Positions 40,861 through 49,429 of a stretch of DNA of 64,000 nucleotides are shown in pieces (position 1 is the stretch's first letter; every line of letters starts with the position of its first letter). Source of the stretch: VRUE01 sp963702575. Lineage in GTDB: Bacteria > Actinomycetota > Thermoleophilia > Solirubrobacterales > 70-9. The notes beneath the pieces were generated by a model, which was given only the letters and a program-made list of their open reading frames with translations, was not told where the DNA came from and searched no databases. A program made the position numbers and the translations under genes. The DNA lies in assembly GCA_963702575.1 (NCBI GenBank), contig CAVPCU010000005.1, positions 62,001-126,000 on the forward strand, read 5' to 3'.

Positions 40861-41625
40861 GTGCGCAGCGCAGCTAAAAGCCGAGCCCGCCACGACCGCG
40901 CCCCCGCCGCGGTCGGCCTCGCCTGCGCGCTCGCGCTGCTGGTCGCGGTGTCCTGGCCGGGCGCCGCCGCCTCCGCGCCGGCGCGCACCGTCGTCCTCGG
41001 TCAGACCAACAACACGCCGCCGCCGTCCTGCCCGGGGAAGATCGTCAACAACGTCGAGGTGGTCCCCTGCCGGGTCGAGGGCCACGTGACCGGCTTCCAG
41101 GCGGTCGCCAGCGGCGTTCCGCGCCCCTACGAGGTGCCCTTCGACGGCAAGATCGTCGCCTGGTCGATCACCCTCGCGCGCCCCTCGCGCACCGACTCGG
41201 CGACGACGACCAACGAGGTCGGCTTCTTCAACGAATTCCTCGGTACGCCGTCCGAGGCGCGGATCGGCGTTCTGCGGCCGGTCGAAGGCACCAACCCGCC
41301 GCAGTACACGCTCGTCCGCCAGGGCCCGCTCGAGGTGCTGAACGGCTACTTCGGCAGCACCGTGATCTTCGCCCTCGAACACCCGCTCTCGGTGCTCCAG
41401 GGCCAGACGGTCGCGCTCACCGTCCCGACCTGGGCGCCGATGTTCGCCTTCAACGTCTCCGAAGAAAACACCTGGCGCGGCAGTCGCCTGCCGAAGCACT
41501 GCTCCTCCAAGGAAGACATCCAGGGCGGCCACCCCCAGCAGGGCGTCGGCAAGACCAAGACCTACGGCTGCTACTACAGCAACGCCCGCCTGCTCTACAC
41601 GGCGACCCTGGTCAAGGGCCCCTGA
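40861..41625 (+). CDS. Secreted hypothetical protein
   Basis: A 254-residue exported protein. GTG 40861 is chosen because it gives a basic n-region and a clear signal peptide (VGLACALALLVAVSWPGAAA) with cleavage near ASA; ATG 40744 would add 39 residues before it. The mature part is beta-rich with four cysteines in two pairs (CPGK...VPC and KHC...GCYY) and phrases such as PFDGKIVAWSITLARPS and LSVLQGQTVALTVPTWAP, recalling a jelly-roll extracellular domain. Family not recognised. Confidence 0.65.
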   Translation: MRSAAKSRARHDRAPAAVGLACALALLVAVSWPGAAASAPARTVVLGQTNNTPPPSCPGKIVNNVEVVPCRVEGHVTGFQAVASGVPRPYEVPFDGKIVAWSITLARPSRTDSATTTNEVGFFNEFLGTPSEARIGVLRPVEGTNPPQYTLVRQGPLEVLNGYFGSTVIFALEHPLSVLQGQTVALTVPTWAPMFAFNVSEENTWRGSRLPKHCSSKEDIQGGHPQQGVGKTKTYGCYYSNARLLYTATLVKGP

Positions 41626-41662
41626 TCAACCTGATCGCCTAAGGTCTGCTAAGTATTCAGCG

Positions 41663-43999
41663 GTGAGTGATGGCAGAGAGCCTGAGCTTCGCCTCGGCCT
41701 GGTTCTCTACGGCGGCGTCTCCCTCGCCGTCTACATCTACGGCGTGGTGGTGGAGATCCAGCGCTTGCTGGGGGCGTCGGCTCGTCACGAGGGGGATTCG
41801 GAGGCGCCCGAGGCGTCAGTCGGCTACCTGAAGGCGCTGAGCCGAGCGGGCCTGTCGCGGGTCGGCGTCGACATCGTCGCCGGCACTTCGGCTGGCGGCA
41901 TCAATGGGATCCTGCTCGCCAGGGCGCTGGCCGCGGGGGGCGACGTGCGCGATGTCAAAGACCTCTGGCTCAAAAGCGGCGACATCGGCCGCCTTCTGCA
42001 TGGCGTCGACGACGACGACCCGGCCTCGCTGATTCGCTCGCAACTGCTGGAGGAACGACTGCATGACGGCTTCGAGACGCTGACCGGCGAGAGACCCCGG
42101 CCGCGCGACGCCGCGCCGCTCGATCTGTTCGTCTCCGCCACGCATCTGCGCGGCACGCTCCGCACCTTCCCGGACTCGCTCAGCGGCGAGATCGAGACGC
42201 TCACCCACCGTCGCGTCTTCCAGTTGAAATGCCGGCCCGAATACGGTCGCGACGACTTCCGGCTCCTAGCCGACGACGATGGCGTCGCCGTGCGGGACAG
42301 CGAGCCCGCGGCGCTCGACAGGCTGGTCAAACTGGCGCGCGCCACCAGCGCCTTTCCGGTCGCCTTCGAGCCGGTGCGAATCGTCTCCGACGACCACCTG
42401 CTGGGGCCAAAGGATGAACCGCAGGGCTGGTACGCGGACGGGGGCATTCTCAACAACAGGCCGTTCACCGAGGCGCTCGAGACGATCTTCACGCGGGCGT
42501 CCGATCGGCCCGTGCGGCGCTGGCTGCTCAGCGTCGACCCCGATCCCGAAGAGCTGGACCGCCCCGCGCCACCCGGGCCGAAGCCGGGCTTCGACGAGGT
42601 CCTGATCGACGCTGCGAGCGGGATCCCCCGTTACCAGAGCATCGCAAAGGACCTCGACGCACTCGCCGAGCACAACGCCACCGTGCGCCGGATCTCCGAT
42701 CTGGTCCTCAGTCGCGAGGAGGAGCTGGCCGCGCTGCCGCCGCGAGCGCCCGTGGCGGAAACCCTGCCGGGGGCTTACGCGCGGCTGCGAGCCGAGGCGT
42801 GGGCCGAACTGATCGCCGATTCGCTCTTGGCGCGGGTCGAGCCCGCGGACCCTGGCGAGTTCGACGCGGTAACCGCGCATGCCGCCTTCGCGCAGGCTGC
42901 CGGCAGGGCAATCGAGGGACGCGGGATCGGCGCCTCGGACCTAGCGCTCGAGCGCCGCCGTATCTATTACCTGATCAAGCTGGTTGGACTCGCCGTCGGG
43001 ACGCCGTACCGGCCCGAGGGGCAGGTACCGTCGTCGGAGGCCGAGGCCACGCAGCCGCAGGACGCGCGGGCCGCGCTCTGGGAGATGTTCGAGCGGGTCT
43101 CGCAAGCTCTCTGGGACGGATTCGGGTCCACTCGGTTGCCCTTGGGAAGCGCCGAGGGGGAGTCGGATCCCGACCAAAATGCCTACGCGGCGGCAACGGC
43201 GCAGATCGAAGCCGAGCTGGGAGGGCTCGCCGAGCGGAGCGGCGCCATCGCGGCGGCGACCAGGAGGGTGGTCGACGGCCTGCTCATCGATCTGCCGCGA
43301 CGACTCGGCGACGGCGTCGCGGCCGGCACGTTTCCGGTCGCGCTCGCCGCGGTCTTCGACGCCTTCGACCTCCGAGATGCCGCCATGCTGACGATCGACG
43401 CCGGCGGCGGACTGCGCTACCGCGACATCGTCAACCATGCCCAGATCAGCCCGGCGACGGCGACGGCGACCAAGGTTGAAGCGAAGAAAAAGCTGGCCGG
43501 GGACACGCTCGGTCACTTCGGCGGCTTCCTCGAGCGGAAGTGGCGTGAAAACGACCTGCTCTGGGGGCGCCTGGACGGGGCCGAGATCCTGCTGCGGGCG
43601 ATCCTGGCCGAATCGGACGCAGGCGAGACCGACCGGGCGGAAATGATCGAGTCCGTGCTCGTCGAGATCCTCGATGACGAGTGTCCCGCAGCGCTTGCGA
43701 CAGCAGATGGCGACTGGAGGGCATTTCTGAAAACGCACGCGATCGGCGACGTGACGCTCAGGTCGGTCGAGCGAGATCGCAAGTTGGGCCTTGGCTACCG
43801 GGCGGCGGTGACCTTGCGGCGGATGCTGCGGGTCGTGCGCCGCGAAGCGGAACAGGAACGGCCCGGCGAGACCCGCACCGGAATGCTGCGGGCTGCCGAC
43901 AAGGAGCTCGACCGGGTCGGGTTACTGCTGGTGGGCTTCCGGCTGGCGCTTCGACCGCTGTTTCGCCGCAAGGCGAAAACGACCGAACCGGAGGAGTGA
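41663..43999 (+). CDS. Patatin-like phospholipase with DUF3376-type C-terminus
   Basis: A 778-residue protein. The patatin domain (residues 1-300) has LGLVLYGGVSLAVYIYG in place of the oxyanion glycine loop, the nucleophile GTSAGG near residue 76 and the catalytic Asp in YADGGILNN near residue 258. The long C-terminal region contains LGHFGGFLERKWRENDLLWG and RLDGAEILLRAIL, features of the DUF3376 region seen in actinobacterial patatins. It probably hydrolyses phospholipids or other acyl esters. There is no signal peptide. GC content is somewhat lower and codon use looser than in flanking genes. Confidence 0.9.
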   Translation: MSDGREPELRLGLVLYGGVSLAVYIYGVVVEIQRLLGASARHEGDSEAPEASVGYLKALSRAGLSRVGVDIVAGTSAGGINGILLARALAAGGDVRDVKDLWLKSGDIGRLLHGVDDDDPASLIRSQLLEERLHDGFETLTGERPRPRDAAPLDLFVSATHLRGTLRTFPDSLSGEIETLTHRRVFQLKCRPEYGRDDFRLLADDDGVAVRDSEPAALDRLVKLARATSAFPVAFEPVRIVSDDHLLGPKDEPQGWYADGGILNNRPFTEALETIFTRASDRPVRRWLLSVDPDPEELDRPAPPGPKPGFDEVLIDAASGIPRYQSIAKDLDALAEHNATVRRISDLVLSREEELAALPPRAPVAETLPGAYARLRAEAWAELIADSLLARVEPADPGEFDAVTAHAAFAQAAGRAIEGRGIGASDLALERRRIYYLIKLVGLAVGTPYRPEGQVPSSEAEATQPQDARAALWEMFERVSQALWDGFGSTRLPLGSAEGESDPDQNAYAAATAQIEAELGGLAERSGAIAAATRRVVDGLLIDLPRRLGDGVAAGTFPVALAAVFDAFDLRDAAMLTIDAGGGLRYRDIVNHAQISPATATATKVEAKKKLAGDTLGHFGGFLERKWRENDLLWGRLDGAEILLRAILAESDAGETDRAEMIESVLVEILDDECPAALATADGDWRAFLKTHAIGDVTLRSVERDRKLGLGYRAAVTLRRMLRVVRREAEQERPGETRTGMLRAADKELDRVGLLLVGFRLALRPLFRRKAKTTEPEE

Positions 44000-44017
44000 A
44001 CGCGCGCCTCCCGAGGG

Positions 44018-44290
44018 CTAACTGCCGTCGAGCGCTTCCTGGCGCAGGCCGCAGTAGGGGCAGTCGCTGACGTCGAGGCCGATCAGCTGGTCGCAGCGGC
44101 GGCAGGCGCGCAGGTTCTCCGGCGTGCGCGGCAGGGCGGAGGCCGAGGGGGCGAGCGGCAGGACCATCGCCACCGGCTCCATCTCCTCGCCGGTCTCGCG
44201 GTCGAGGTAGACCTCGCCCGGCACGGCGTATGCCAGCGCCTCGCGGCCCGAGGCCGGGGCGCGCATCCGGTAGAGCTGCCGCTGGTTCAT
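44018..44290 (-). CDS. Small zinc-ribbon protein
   Basis: A 90-residue soluble protein. ATG 44290 is preferred over TTG 44308. The N-terminal half (REALAYAVPGEVYLDRETGE) is a short beta segment; the C-terminal half has a rubredoxin-like zinc knuckle, CRRCDQ...SDCPYCGL (CxxC...CxxC). Function unknown. It is divergent from the glycosyltransferase, with copy 2 of the dispersed repeat between the two starts. Confidence 0.7.
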   Translation of the reverse strand: MNQRQLYRMRAPASGREALAYAVPGEVYLDRETGEEMEPVAMVLPLAPSASALPRTPENLRACRRCDQLIGLDVSDCPYCGLRQEALDGS

Positions 44291-44339
44291 CCGCGCGCAC
44301 AATAACAATGGCGCTCCCGTCCTTCGAACACTGGGTCTA

Positions 44340-44431
44340 CCGATTAGCGAGCGTCACGATCTGATTCTCCGCGAGCGGCGCCGATATGGCGATTGCCGCC
44401 GCCCCCGGACGCGAAGCGGAGGAGGCGGCGG
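44340..44431. repeat. Dispersed 92-bp repeat, copy 2
   Basis: This block is 95% identical to 1426-1517, ungapped. Here the outer stem is CCGCCGCC...GGCGGCGG, a compensatory change relative to copy 1, while the other small stem (TCACGA) has lost two pairs. The 3' end supplies GGAGGAGG, the likely ribosome-binding site for the glycosyltransferase GTG at 44435. It therefore sits in a divergent promoter region, in contrast to copy 1, which follows a stop codon. Confidence 0.85.
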
Positions 44432-44434
44432 AGT

Positions 44435-45832
44435 GTGAGGGTCCTCCTCTTTCATGGCTACATGCTGCGCGGCACCGGCAGCAACATCTACACCGCCTAC
44501 CTCGCCCGGGCGTTGGCCCAGCTCGGCCACGAGGTCCACCTCCTCTGCCAGGACCGGCGCGTGCGGATCGAGGGCGTCGAGATCCACAACCCCGACATCG
44601 GCGGCCTGCTGCCGGTCTACGTCAAGGACCCCTACGAGGGCTTCGAGGTGAAGGCCTTCCCGGAGCTGAGCGACGAGGAGCTGCAGCGCTACATCGAGTC
44701 CAACGTCGCCGCCGTCCGCGGTGTCGCCGCCGCAACCGGCGGCTTCGACGCCGCCCTCGCCGGCCACCTCGTGATGGGCCCATGCATCCTCGCTCGTGCC
44801 GAGATCGGCGAGTTCGCCGCCAAGATCCACGGCTCGGCGCTCGAGTACACGGTCAAACCGCATCCTCGATTCCTCCCTTATGCAGAAGAAGGCATGCGGG
44901 CCGCCAACGGCGTCCTCGTCGGCTCCCGCCACACCGCCGAGTCGCTCTGGGCCGCGCTGCCGAGTGTTCCTGGCCTTAGAGAGAAGACTCGCTTGGGCCC
45001 TCCCGGCGTCGACACGAAGGCGTTCTGCCCGCGGGTCCTGTCGCGGGGCAGGGCACCCCTCCCTGGCCGGGAGGGGAACCCAACCCCGCGCCACCCACGG
45101 AAGATCGTCTTCGTCGGGAAGCTGATCGTCTCCAAGGGGGTCGATCTGCTCATAGCTGCGTGGCCGCTCGTCAGGCAGCTGAATCCGGAAGCTGTGCTGC
45201 AGATCGCCGGGTACGGGGAGTACGAGGCTGGCTTGCGGCGGTTGTTAGCTGCGTTGGACGCGGGGGATCTCGAGGATGCGCGCGAGGTCGCGAAGCTGGG
45301 ATGGGGGCTGGAGGGTGGTTCCGCGGAGCCGTTGCCGATTCTCAGCGCGTTTCTGGCCGATCCGCCCGATGGCTACGTCGAGGCGGCGCGGGGCATGGCG
45401 GGCTCGGTCGAGTTCATCGGTCGCCTGGAGCACGACGAGGTTGCCGAGCTGCTGCCGGGGGCGGAGGCGCTGGTTATGCCGAGCACGTTCCCCGAGGCCT
45501 TCGGAATGGTTGCCGCGGAGGCTGCCGCTTGCGGGGTTCTGCCGGTGTCCGCGGGGCACTCGGGGATGCGGGAGGTTTCGCGGGAGCTGGCTGTGGCGCT
45601 GCCTGCAGGTACTGCCGATCTGGTCTCGTTCCCGGTCGAGGAGGGGGCCGTCGAGGCGATTGCGGAGCGGCTCAATCGTTGGTTGGCGCTGCCTGAGGAG
45701 GAGCGGGCTGGGGCGCGCGGGGCGCTTGTCGCGACGGCCCGGCGGCTCTGGAGCTGGGAGGGCGTGGCCCGCGGTGTGCTCGCCGCATCGGGCGCGCTGG
45801 GGCCGGAAAACCTCCCGCCGCCGCTTCAATAG
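44435..45832 (+). CDS. Glycosyltransferase family 4 protein
   Basis: A 465-residue GT-B glycosyltransferase. GTG 44435 gives the standard first strand (RVLLFHGYMLRGTGSNIYTA). The C-terminal Rossmann half has KIVFVGKLIVSKGVDLLIAAW, GSVEFIGRLEHDEVAELL and the E(x7)E donor motif in PSTFPEAFGMVAAEA. About 16-20 residues at 204-219 (RGRAPLPGREGNPTP) are encoded by a 47-nt palindrome and look like an in-frame insertion between the two lobes. The acceptor is unknown. The start is served by a ribosome-binding site inside the dispersed repeat. Its stop TAG begins the coxB -10 box. Confidence 0.9.
   Translation: MRVLLFHGYMLRGTGSNIYTAYLARALAQLGHEVHLLCQDRRVRIEGVEIHNPDIGGLLPVYVKDPYEGFEVKAFPELSDEELQRYIESNVAAVRGVAAATGGFDAALAGHLVMGPCILARAEIGEFAAKIHGSALEYTVKPHPRFLPYAEEGMRAANGVLVGSRHTAESLWAALPSVPGLREKTRLGPPGVDTKAFCPRVLSRGRAPLPGREGNPTPRHPRKIVFVGKLIVSKGVDLLIAAWPLVRQLNPEAVLQIAGYGEYEAGLRRLLAALDAGDLEDAREVAKLGWGLEGGSAEPLPILSAFLADPPDGYVEAARGMAGSVEFIGRLEHDEVAELLPGAEALVMPSTFPEAFGMVAAEAAACGVLPVSAGHSGMREVSRELAVALPAGTADLVSFPVEEGAVEAIAERLNRWLALPEEERAGARGALVATARRLWSWEGVARGVLAASGALGPENLPPPLQ
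45043..45089. repeat. 47-nt palindromic element inside the glycosyltransferase gene
   Basis: Three nested stems pair around a TGGCC loop: GCGGGG/CCCCGC (6 bp), GGG/CCC (3 bp) and CCCCTCCC/GGGAGGGG (8 bp), separated by symmetric CA/AA internal loops. It is read in frame as a Gly/Arg/Pro segment at the junction between the two Rossmann lobes, where an insertion would be tolerated. It may be a small mobile palindrome. Confidence 0.6.
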
Positions 45833-45835
45833 AAT
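45830..45835 (+). promoter_or_regulatory. Putative -10 box of the oxidase operon
   Basis: TAGAAT uses the stop codon of the glycosyltransferase as its first three bases and lies 12 bases before the coxB ATG at 45848. No ribosome-binding site is present, so the oxidase transcript may start with a very short leader. Confidence 0.4.
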
Positions 45836-45847
45836 GCCCGCCGCCTC

Positions 45848-46642
45848 ATGTACGGCCGCCTGCCGATAGCCAAGATGCTCGCCGCGACCGTCGCCCTGGC
45901 GGCGGCGATGTCGGCGGTGATGCTCTCGATCAACTGGGACGGCCAGGAGGCCTCTACGGCGGCGCCGAAGATCGATCAGCTGCTCAACGTGATGATCGTC
46001 CTCTCGTCGTTCGTCTTCTCGCTGGTCATGGTGATGCTCTTCTACGCGCTGTGGAAATTCAAAGCCAAGCCCGGCGACGAGTCCGACGGCGAGCCGATCC
46101 ACGGCAACACGCGGCTCGAGGTCGCCTGGACCCTGATCCCGACGATCATCGTCCTCTTCGGCGCGGGATACAGCTGGTCGGTGCTGAACGAAATCGAAAA
46201 GCACGAACCCAACGCGATGACGGTCGACGTCTTCTCCCAGCAATACGCGTGGAGCTTCGGCTATCCCGGCAAGGGCAACGTCTGGTCGCAGGGAGAACTG
46301 CACGTGCCCGTCAACCGCCAGGTCAAGTTCGAGATGCACTCCCAGGACGTGATCCACTCCTTCTGGGTGCCCGAGTGGCGGATCAAGAAAGACAACGTGC
46401 CGGGGATCACGACCACGGCCGTCGTCACGCCCGACAGGGTCGGCACCTACCAGCTGATCTGCACCGAGCTCTGCGGCCTCGGCCACGCGACGATGCGCGC
46501 CAAGGTCGTGGTCGAGCCGCCTGCCCAGTTCCGCAAGTGGGTCGCCGGCCTGAAGGAAAAGGTGCCGCCGACCTTCATGGAATCGATCCGCCAGGACACC
46601 GAAACCAACCCGGTCGAACCGCTCGGCGCGGGCGGGGCATAA
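45848..46642 (+). CDS. ctaC: Cytochrome c oxidase subunit II (CuA intact)
   Basis: A 264-residue subunit II with two N-terminal helices (residues 8-28 and 46-70) and an external cupredoxin domain. The CuA ligands are complete: H170, C205, E207, C209, H213 and M216 in CTELCGLGHATM, and the aromatic electron-entry patch is QQYAWSFGYPG. It accepts electrons from cytochrome c and passes them to heme a in subunit I, encoded next. The C-terminal tail is short and carries no fused heme c domain. Confidence 0.96.
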   Translation: MYGRLPIAKMLAATVALAAAMSAVMLSINWDGQEASTAAPKIDQLLNVMIVLSSFVFSLVMVMLFYALWKFKAKPGDESDGEPIHGNTRLEVAWTLIPTIIVLFGAGYSWSVLNEIEKHEPNAMTVDVFSQQYAWSFGYPGKGNVWSQGELHVPVNRQVKFEMHSQDVIHSFWVPEWRIKKDNVPGITTTAVVTPDRVGTYQLICTELCGLGHATMRAKVVVEPPAQFRKWVAGLKEKVPPTFMESIRQDTETNPVEPLGAGGA

Positions 46643-46652
46643 TGGCGATCCG

Positions 46653-48557
46653 ATGATGGCTGCGATCAAGCGACCGGGGTGGATTCGAGGGCTGCTCGGC
46701 GCGCTCGCGGCGGCGGCCTTCGGCTTCGGCCTCGTCGTCGCCCTGCGCGCGATCTCGGGCCTGCCGATCTGGCAGACCGAACAGACCGGCTACCCGCACG
46801 TCGTCGTGCCGCTGATCACCGGGCCACTCGGTTTCCTCGCCGGTTTCGGCTGCTTCGACTACTGGCTGCGCTGGGCGGCGGGCATGCCGACGATCCCCGA
46901 GGACCACTCCCAGCACGGGGCGAAGAGCTGGCGGGACTACTTCCGCTTCAACACCGATCACAAGGTGATCGGCATCCAGTACATCTGCACCACCTTCTTC
47001 TTCTTCTTCGTGGGCGGCCTGATGGCGATGCTGATCCGTGCCGAGCTGGCCCAGCCCGGCACGCAGATAGTCGACGGCGCCACCTACAACAGCCTCTTCT
47101 CCACCCACGCCGTGCTGATGATCTTCGTCTTCGTCATCCCGGTCTTCGCCGGGATCGCCAACTACGTGCTGCCGCTGATGATCGGCGCGCCGGACATGGC
47201 CTTCCCGCGGCTGAACGCGCTCAGCTTCTGGATGCTGCCGCTCGCCGGCCTGCTCTTCATCGGCAGCTTCCTCGCCCCCGGCGGTGCCTTCGACGCCGGC
47301 TGGACCGGCTACGCGCCGCTGTCCACCGGCGCCCCGCTCGGCCAGTCCTTCTTCAACCTCGGCGTCCAGTTCGCCGGCGCCTCCTCGATCGCCACCGCGC
47401 TCAACTTCCTGGTCACGATCATCACCATGCGCGCGCCGGGGATGACCTTCTGGCGGATGCCGCTGCTGGTCTGGGCCAACCTCTCGACCTCGCTGCTGGT
47501 CGTCGCCGCGACGCCGTTCATCGCCGGGGCCCAGTTCATGGTCCTCTTCGACCGCATCCTCCACACCCAGTTCTTCCAGTTCGCCGGCGGCGGCGACGTG
47601 ATCAGCTACCAGCACATCTTCTGGTTCTACTCGCACCCAGCCGTCTACATAATGATGCTGCCCGGGTTCGGGATCATCTCCGAGGTCATATCCACGCATG
47701 CCCGCAAGCCGATCTTCGGCTACCGGCTGATGGCGCTGGCGTTGATCGGGATCGTCGTCCTCAGCTACTCGGTCTGGGCGCACCACATGTTCGTCGCCGG
47801 CATGTTCAGCTGGCTGCGCGTGCCGATGATGATCACCACGCTGCTGATCGCGGTGCCGACCGGGATCAAGATCTTCTCCTGGCTGGGGACGCTCTACTTC
47901 GGCAAGATCCATACCTACTCGACCTCGATGCTGTTCGCGCTCGCCTTCATCGTCACCTTCACGATCGGCGGCATCAGCGGGGTCATGCTGGGCATGGTGC
48001 CGCTCGACATCCACGTCTCCGACACCTACTTCATCGTCGCTCACATCCACTTCGTCCTCTTCGGCGGCTCGGTCTTCACGATCTTCGCCGGGATCTACCA
48101 CTGGTTCCCGAAGATGACGGGGCGGATGTACGACGAGAAGCTCGGCCGCGTCCACTTCTGGGGCACGCTGATCGGCACCTGGGGGACCTTCATCCCGATG
48201 CACTGGATCGGGATGGACGGGATGCCGCGCCGCGTCGCCGACTACGCCGCCCAGTTCGGCAACTGGAACCTGCTGATCAGCTGCTTCGCCTTCATGCTCG
48301 GCGCGATCCAGCTCGTCTTCCTCTACAACATGATCGTCAGCTGGCGTTACGGGCCACGCGCCGAGGCCAACCCCTGGCGAGCCAACTCGATCGAGTGGCA
48401 GGTCTCCTCGCCGCCGCCGATCTTCAACTTCGACGAGATCCCGCGCGTCGTCGGCGGGCCCTACGAGTACGGCGTCCCCGGCGCCCGGCACGCGATCATG
48501 GCGGGCGAAGGCGCCGAGGTACGCCAGCCCGAGCCGGCCGTGGCGGGGTCGACGTGA
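46653..48557 (+). CDS. ctaD: Cytochrome c oxidase subunit I (active site intact)
   Basis: A 634-residue heme-copper oxidase core with about 13 helices; an extra N-terminal pair (IRGLLGALAAAAFGFGLVV) precedes the usual start HKVIGIQY. All ligands are present: heme a H152 and H466, heme a3 H464, CuB H328, H377 and H378, with the cross-linked Tyr in HPAVY, and K406 of the K-channel in PTGIKIFSW. It is therefore a functional A-type proton-pumping oxidase. The start could also be ATG 46656. Its stop overlaps the next GTG. Confidence 0.96.
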   Translation: MMAAIKRPGWIRGLLGALAAAAFGFGLVVALRAISGLPIWQTEQTGYPHVVVPLITGPLGFLAGFGCFDYWLRWAAGMPTIPEDHSQHGAKSWRDYFRFNTDHKVIGIQYICTTFFFFFVGGLMAMLIRAELAQPGTQIVDGATYNSLFSTHAVLMIFVFVIPVFAGIANYVLPLMIGAPDMAFPRLNALSFWMLPLAGLLFIGSFLAPGGAFDAGWTGYAPLSTGAPLGQSFFNLGVQFAGASSIATALNFLVTIITMRAPGMTFWRMPLLVWANLSTSLLVVAATPFIAGAQFMVLFDRILHTQFFQFAGGGDVISYQHIFWFYSHPAVYIMMLPGFGIISEVISTHARKPIFGYRLMALALIGIVVLSYSVWAHHMFVAGMFSWLRVPMMITTLLIAVPTGIKIFSWLGTLYFGKIHTYSTSMLFALAFIVTFTIGGISGVMLGMVPLDIHVSDTYFIVAHIHFVLFGGSVFTIFAGIYHWFPKMTGRMYDEKLGRVHFWGTLIGTWGTFIPMHWIGMDGMPRRVADYAAQFGNWNLLISCFAFMLGAIQLVFLYNMIVSWRYGPRAEANPWRANSIEWQVSSPPPIFNFDEIPRVVGGPYEYGVPGARHAIMAGEGAEVRQPEPAVAGST

Positions 48558-49429
48558 GCTCCGCGGGCGATGCGCGCCCGCTGCTGGTCTTCCTCAACGA
48601 GGTGGCCGGCGGGCGCAAGCTGCTGCAGGCGGTCTCCGAGCGGGCCGCAAAGGTGCCCTTCGTCGCCGTCGCCGCGCCTCAGAACCAGCCGGCGGTCGGG
48701 CAGCTGATCGACGCCGGGGAGCTGCGCGAGGCCGCCCGAGCGCGGGTCGAGGTGACGATGTCGGTGCTCGCCGAGTACGGGGTCGAGTCGGTCGGCGAGG
48801 TGATGGACCGCGACCCGGCGCTGGCGCTCGACGACGCGGTGCGCGCCCACGACCCGGGCGAGGTGCTGCTCTCCTGCCTCTACGAGACCCGCTTCGGGAT
48901 CACCCGCAAGGACCTGGTCGAGTGGGCGCGGGCGCGCTTCGAGCCCGACGTCGCCGTCACCCACATCCCGGTGAGGATCACCGACGACTCGATCAGCTGG
49001 GAGAAGAACCACACCCTCGTCGTCGCCACCCAGACGGTCGCGGCGCCGGACCTGGTCAACCGGCTGAAGCAGCGCGCCGCCGGGCACCCCCACCGCTACA
49101 CGATCATCTGCCCGCGCGCCGAGGGCGTCTCCGAGCCGCAGATCGTCCGTGACCTGGCTTCGACCCTGGCCGCGCTCTACCGGGCCGACGTCGACGCCAC
49201 CGGCCAGCCGATGAGCCCCGATCCATTCCACGCCGTCCAGAACGCGATCGAGCACTACCGAATCGACGAGGTGCTGATCTCGACCTTCGCCGGCGAGGAG
49301 TCGCGCTGGCTCGACGAGGATTTGCTGGGTCGGACCCGGGAGATAACCGAGAAGCCGGTCGAGCACCTCGAGGTGGGCCGCCCGGCCGAGGCGGTAGCCG
49401 CCGCGGTCGCCGAGGGGGAGGGCTCCTGA
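48554..49429 (+). CDS. Unknown two-lobed (Usp-like) protein inside the oxidase operon
   Basis: A 291-residue soluble protein between subunits I and III, overlapping both neighbours (GTGA; ATG at its stop). Two similar Rossmann-like halves can be seen: RPLLVFLNEVAGGRKLLQAV and, near residue 155, HTLVVATQTVAAPDLVNRLK, each a beta-strand followed by a helix with a Val/Ala-rich first strand. This recalls tandem universal-stress-protein folds, but the ATP-binding GxxGxxG motif is not evident. Its strict placement suggests a role in oxidase assembly or regulation. Function unknown. Confidence 0.6.
   Translation: MSSAGDARPLLVFLNEVAGGRKLLQAVSERAAKVPFVAVAAPQNQPAVGQLIDAGELREAARARVEVTMSVLAEYGVESVGEVMDRDPALALDDAVRAHDPGEVLLSCLYETRFGITRKDLVEWARARFEPDVAVTHIPVRITDDSISWEKNHTLVVATQTVAAPDLVNRLKQRAAGHPHRYTIICPRAEGVSEPQIVRDLASTLAALYRADVDATGQPMSPDPFHAVQNAIEHYRIDEVLISTFAGEESRWLDEDLLGRTREITEKPVEHLEVGRPAEAVAAAVAEGEGS

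Noticed and set aside
46679..49429. A 916-codon plus-strand frame running through ctaD into the two-lobed protein
   Set aside because: Only the part from GTG 48554 is a real gene. The upstream part is an out-of-frame, Arg-rich reading of ctaD and not a fusion.
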